Assembly: GCA_902477645.1 (NCBI GenBank) | Contig: CABSIA010000060.1 | Coordinates: 1-15,985 of the forward strand | Direction of reading: 5' to 3' | Length of the DNA: 15,985 bases | From: an uncultured Prevotella sp. | GTDB taxonomy: Bacteria > Bacteroidota > Bacteroidia > Bacteroidales > Bacteroidaceae | Part shown: positions 14,650 to 15,985 of the stretch, one piece after another | Position numbering within the stretch: position 1 is the stretch's first letter | Layout: each line of letters opens with the position of its first letter | Position numbers and translations under genes: made by a program | The notes under the pieces: model-generated | What the model saw: only the letters and a program-made list of their open reading frames with translations | Database searches by the model: none | What the model was told of the DNA's origin: nothing

Positions 14650-15894
14650 ATGGACAATAATATCAATAAGGAGGAGCAGATACTGATAAGAATAACAGGC
14701 AAAGACCGCCCCGGACTCACAGCCTCGGTAATGGAGATATTGGCGCGCAAGGACGCAAAGATACTTGATATCGGCCAGGCCGACATCCACTCCACACTCT
14801 CGCTCGGCATACTGATACGCATCGGCGGGCAGGCGTCGGGACAGGTTATGAAGGAGCTGCTGTTCAAGGCCACCGAGCTTGGCGTAAACATAGGCTTTTC
14901 GCCCGTTTCCGATGACGAGTACGAGAACTGGGTGAGCCGGCAGGGAAAGCACCGCTACATTCTCACGCTCATAGGCCGCACCCTCTCAGCCCGCCAGATA
15001 GAGGCCGCCACAAAAGTGATAGTGGAGCAGGGACTCAATATCGACTCCATACTCCGTCTCACGGGACGCATGAGCATAATGCACCCCGAGCGAAACAACA
15101 GGGCATGTATAGAGTTCTCGCTCCGTGGCACGCCCCAAGACAAGGAGGCCATGCAGAAAGAGCTTATGCGCATATCGTCGGAGATGGAGATTGACTTCTC
15201 GTTCCAGAAAGACGACATGTACCGCCGCATGCGCCGCCTCATTTGTTTCGATATGGACTCTACGCTCATCCAGACCGAGTGTATCGACGAGCTTGCAGAG
15301 CGTGCGGGGGTAGGAGCCGAGGTCCGTGCCATCACCGAGAGCGCCATGCGTGGCGAGATAGATTTCAAGGAGAGCTTCACACGCAGGGTGGCTTTGCTGA
15401 AGGGACTCGACGCAAGTGTAATGGAAGACATTGCCAACACCATGCCTATCACAGAGGGTGTCGACCGTCTGATGTCGGTGTTGAAGCGCTGCGGCTACAA
15501 GATAGCCATTCTTAGTGGCGGATTTACCTATTTCGGCGAGTTCCTTCAGCGCAAGTACGGCATAGACTATGTTTATGCCAACGAGCTTGAGGTTGGCGAC
15601 GACGGCAAGCTAACCGGCCGCTATGTGGGCGAGATAGTAGATGGCAACCGTAAGGCGGAGCTGCTGAGGCTCATAGCGCAGGTTGAGAAGGTGAACCTCG
15701 CGCAGACCATAGCCGTGGGCGACGGAGCCAACGACCTCAAGATGCTCGGCGAGGCTGGCCTCGGCATAGCCTTCCACGCCAAGCCACGAGTGGTTGCAAA
15801 CGCCAGGCAGAGCATCAACACCATAGGACTCGACGGCGTGCTCTATTTCCTCGGCTTTAAGGACAGCTATCTTGGCGACCAGGGACGGCTGTGA
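14650..15894 (+). CDS. serB: Phosphoserine phosphatase with N-terminal ACT domains
   Basis: A 414-residue cytoplasmic enzyme that hydrolyses O-phospho-L-serine to serine, the last step of the phosphorylated serine pathway. Two ACT-like regulatory modules precede the catalytic part: about 9-85 (ILIRITGKDRPGLTASVMEIL) and about 102-185 (YILTLIGRTLSARQIEAATK). The HAD-family phosphatase domain (about 196-405) has the nucleophile motif DMDSTLI (Asp201, Asp203), ILSGGFTYF (287-295, Ser289), a conserved Lys335 in DGNRKAE, and VGDGANDLKM (356-365, Asp358 and Asp362). All catalytic residues are present. ACT domains suggest feedback by an amino acid, perhaps serine, but this is inferred from the domain type. 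The gene is divergent from carB and no partner follows within the window. Confidence 0.96.
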   Translation: MDNNINKEEQILIRITGKDRPGLTASVMEILARKDAKILDIGQADIHSTLSLGILIRIGGQASGQVMKELLFKATELGVNIGFSPVSDDEYENWVSRQGKHRYILTLIGRTLSARQIEAATKVIVEQGLNIDSILRLTGRMSIMHPERNNRACIEFSLRGTPQDKEAMQKELMRISSEMEIDFSFQKDDMYRRMRRLICFDMDSTLIQTECIDELAERAGVGAEVRAITESAMRGEIDFKESFTRRVALLKGLDASVMEDIANTMPITEGVDRLMSVLKRCGYKIAILSGGFTYFGEFLQRKYGIDYVYANELEVGDDGKLTGRYVGEIVDGNRKAELLRLIAQVEKVNLAQTIAVGDGANDLKMLGEAGLGIAFHAKPRVVANARQSINTIGLDGVLYFLGFKDSYLGDQGRL

Positions 15895-15913
15895 CATGAA
15901 TATTTTTATGTTC

Positions 15914-15940
15914 TTAATCCGTTGTCGGAATTAAATTTTT
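15914..15940 (+). terminator. Possible weak terminator after serB
   Basis: TTAATCCG (15914-15921) can pair with CGGAATTAA (15926-15934) with one bulged base, followed by ATTTTTG. It starts 20 bases after the serB stop. The stem is short and AT-rich, so termination here is uncertain. An alternative pairing of CGGAATTA with TAATCCG further downstream competes with it. Confidence 0.35.
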
Positions 15941-15971
15941 GTAATCCGATAAATTTGTGAACGTTAGTAAA

Positions 15972-15985
15972 CTGTAGGGCCGCTA
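15972..15985. repeat. Second copy of the palindromic repeat, cut by the window end
   Basis: ctgtagggccgcta is identical to 111-124, which forms the left half of the palindrome near the start of the window. Only the left half is visible; the remainder lies beyond the last base. Its position about 80 bases past serB, again intergenic and downstream of a gene, supports a dispersed repeat family. Confidence 0.55.

Noticed and set aside
1..15985. CRISPR arrays, tRNA genes, riboswitches and complete insertion sequences
   Set aside because: I looked for regularly spaced repeats, cloverleaf-type sequences, known aptamer cores and transposase genes with terminal repeats and saw none.

Overview
The window looks like a chromosomal segment from a member of the Bacteroidota, most probably Bacteroidales and Prevotella-like. 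Supporting signs are the -7 boxes of the TAnnTTTG type in front of several genes, weak or absent Shine-Dalgarno sequences, a secreted GH97 glycosidase, lipoproteins and membrane proteins of Bacteroidota-type families (DUF4923, DUF4153), and a butyrate kinase. The genus is an inference; no marker gene is complete enough here to fix it.

Layout. Positions 1-97 hold the 3' end of a 5S rRNA gene and its strong intrinsic terminator, so an rRNA operon ends here. A 20-bp perfect palindrome follows, probably a dispersed intergenic repeat, because its left half reappears at the very end of the window. Two secreted carbohydrate-active proteins (a GH97 glycosidase and a serine esterase-like hydrolase) form a minus-strand pair at 3699-311. 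A lone plus-strand membrane histidine kinase (3943-5109) converges with a minus-strand run at 9874-5114: butyrate kinase, a DUF4153 membrane protein, a small lipoprotein and a ComEC/Rec2-type channel protein. Upstream of that run, separated by a hairpin terminator, is a DUF4923 lipoprotein gene with a good -7 box.

The only stretch longer than 300 bases without an intact gene is 10611-11229. It holds the DUF4923 leader and promoter, a stem-loop, a decayed fragment of a HipA-like kinase toxin gene, a short inverted repeat and the carB terminator. carB (14460-11230, minus) and serB (14650-15894, plus) are divergent. Between them lies a 137-bp near-mirror inverted repeat built from seven-base units, with a -7 box at each outer edge.

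Functionally the window is mostly core metabolism (carbamoyl phosphate and serine synthesis, butyrate kinase), envelope proteins and a small polysaccharide-degradation pair. I do not see a clear new multi-gene system. The points most worth a second look are the mirror-symmetric divergent promoter, the hipA relic, the terminal palindromic repeats, and the unusual grouping of butyrate kinase without phosphate butyryltransferase.
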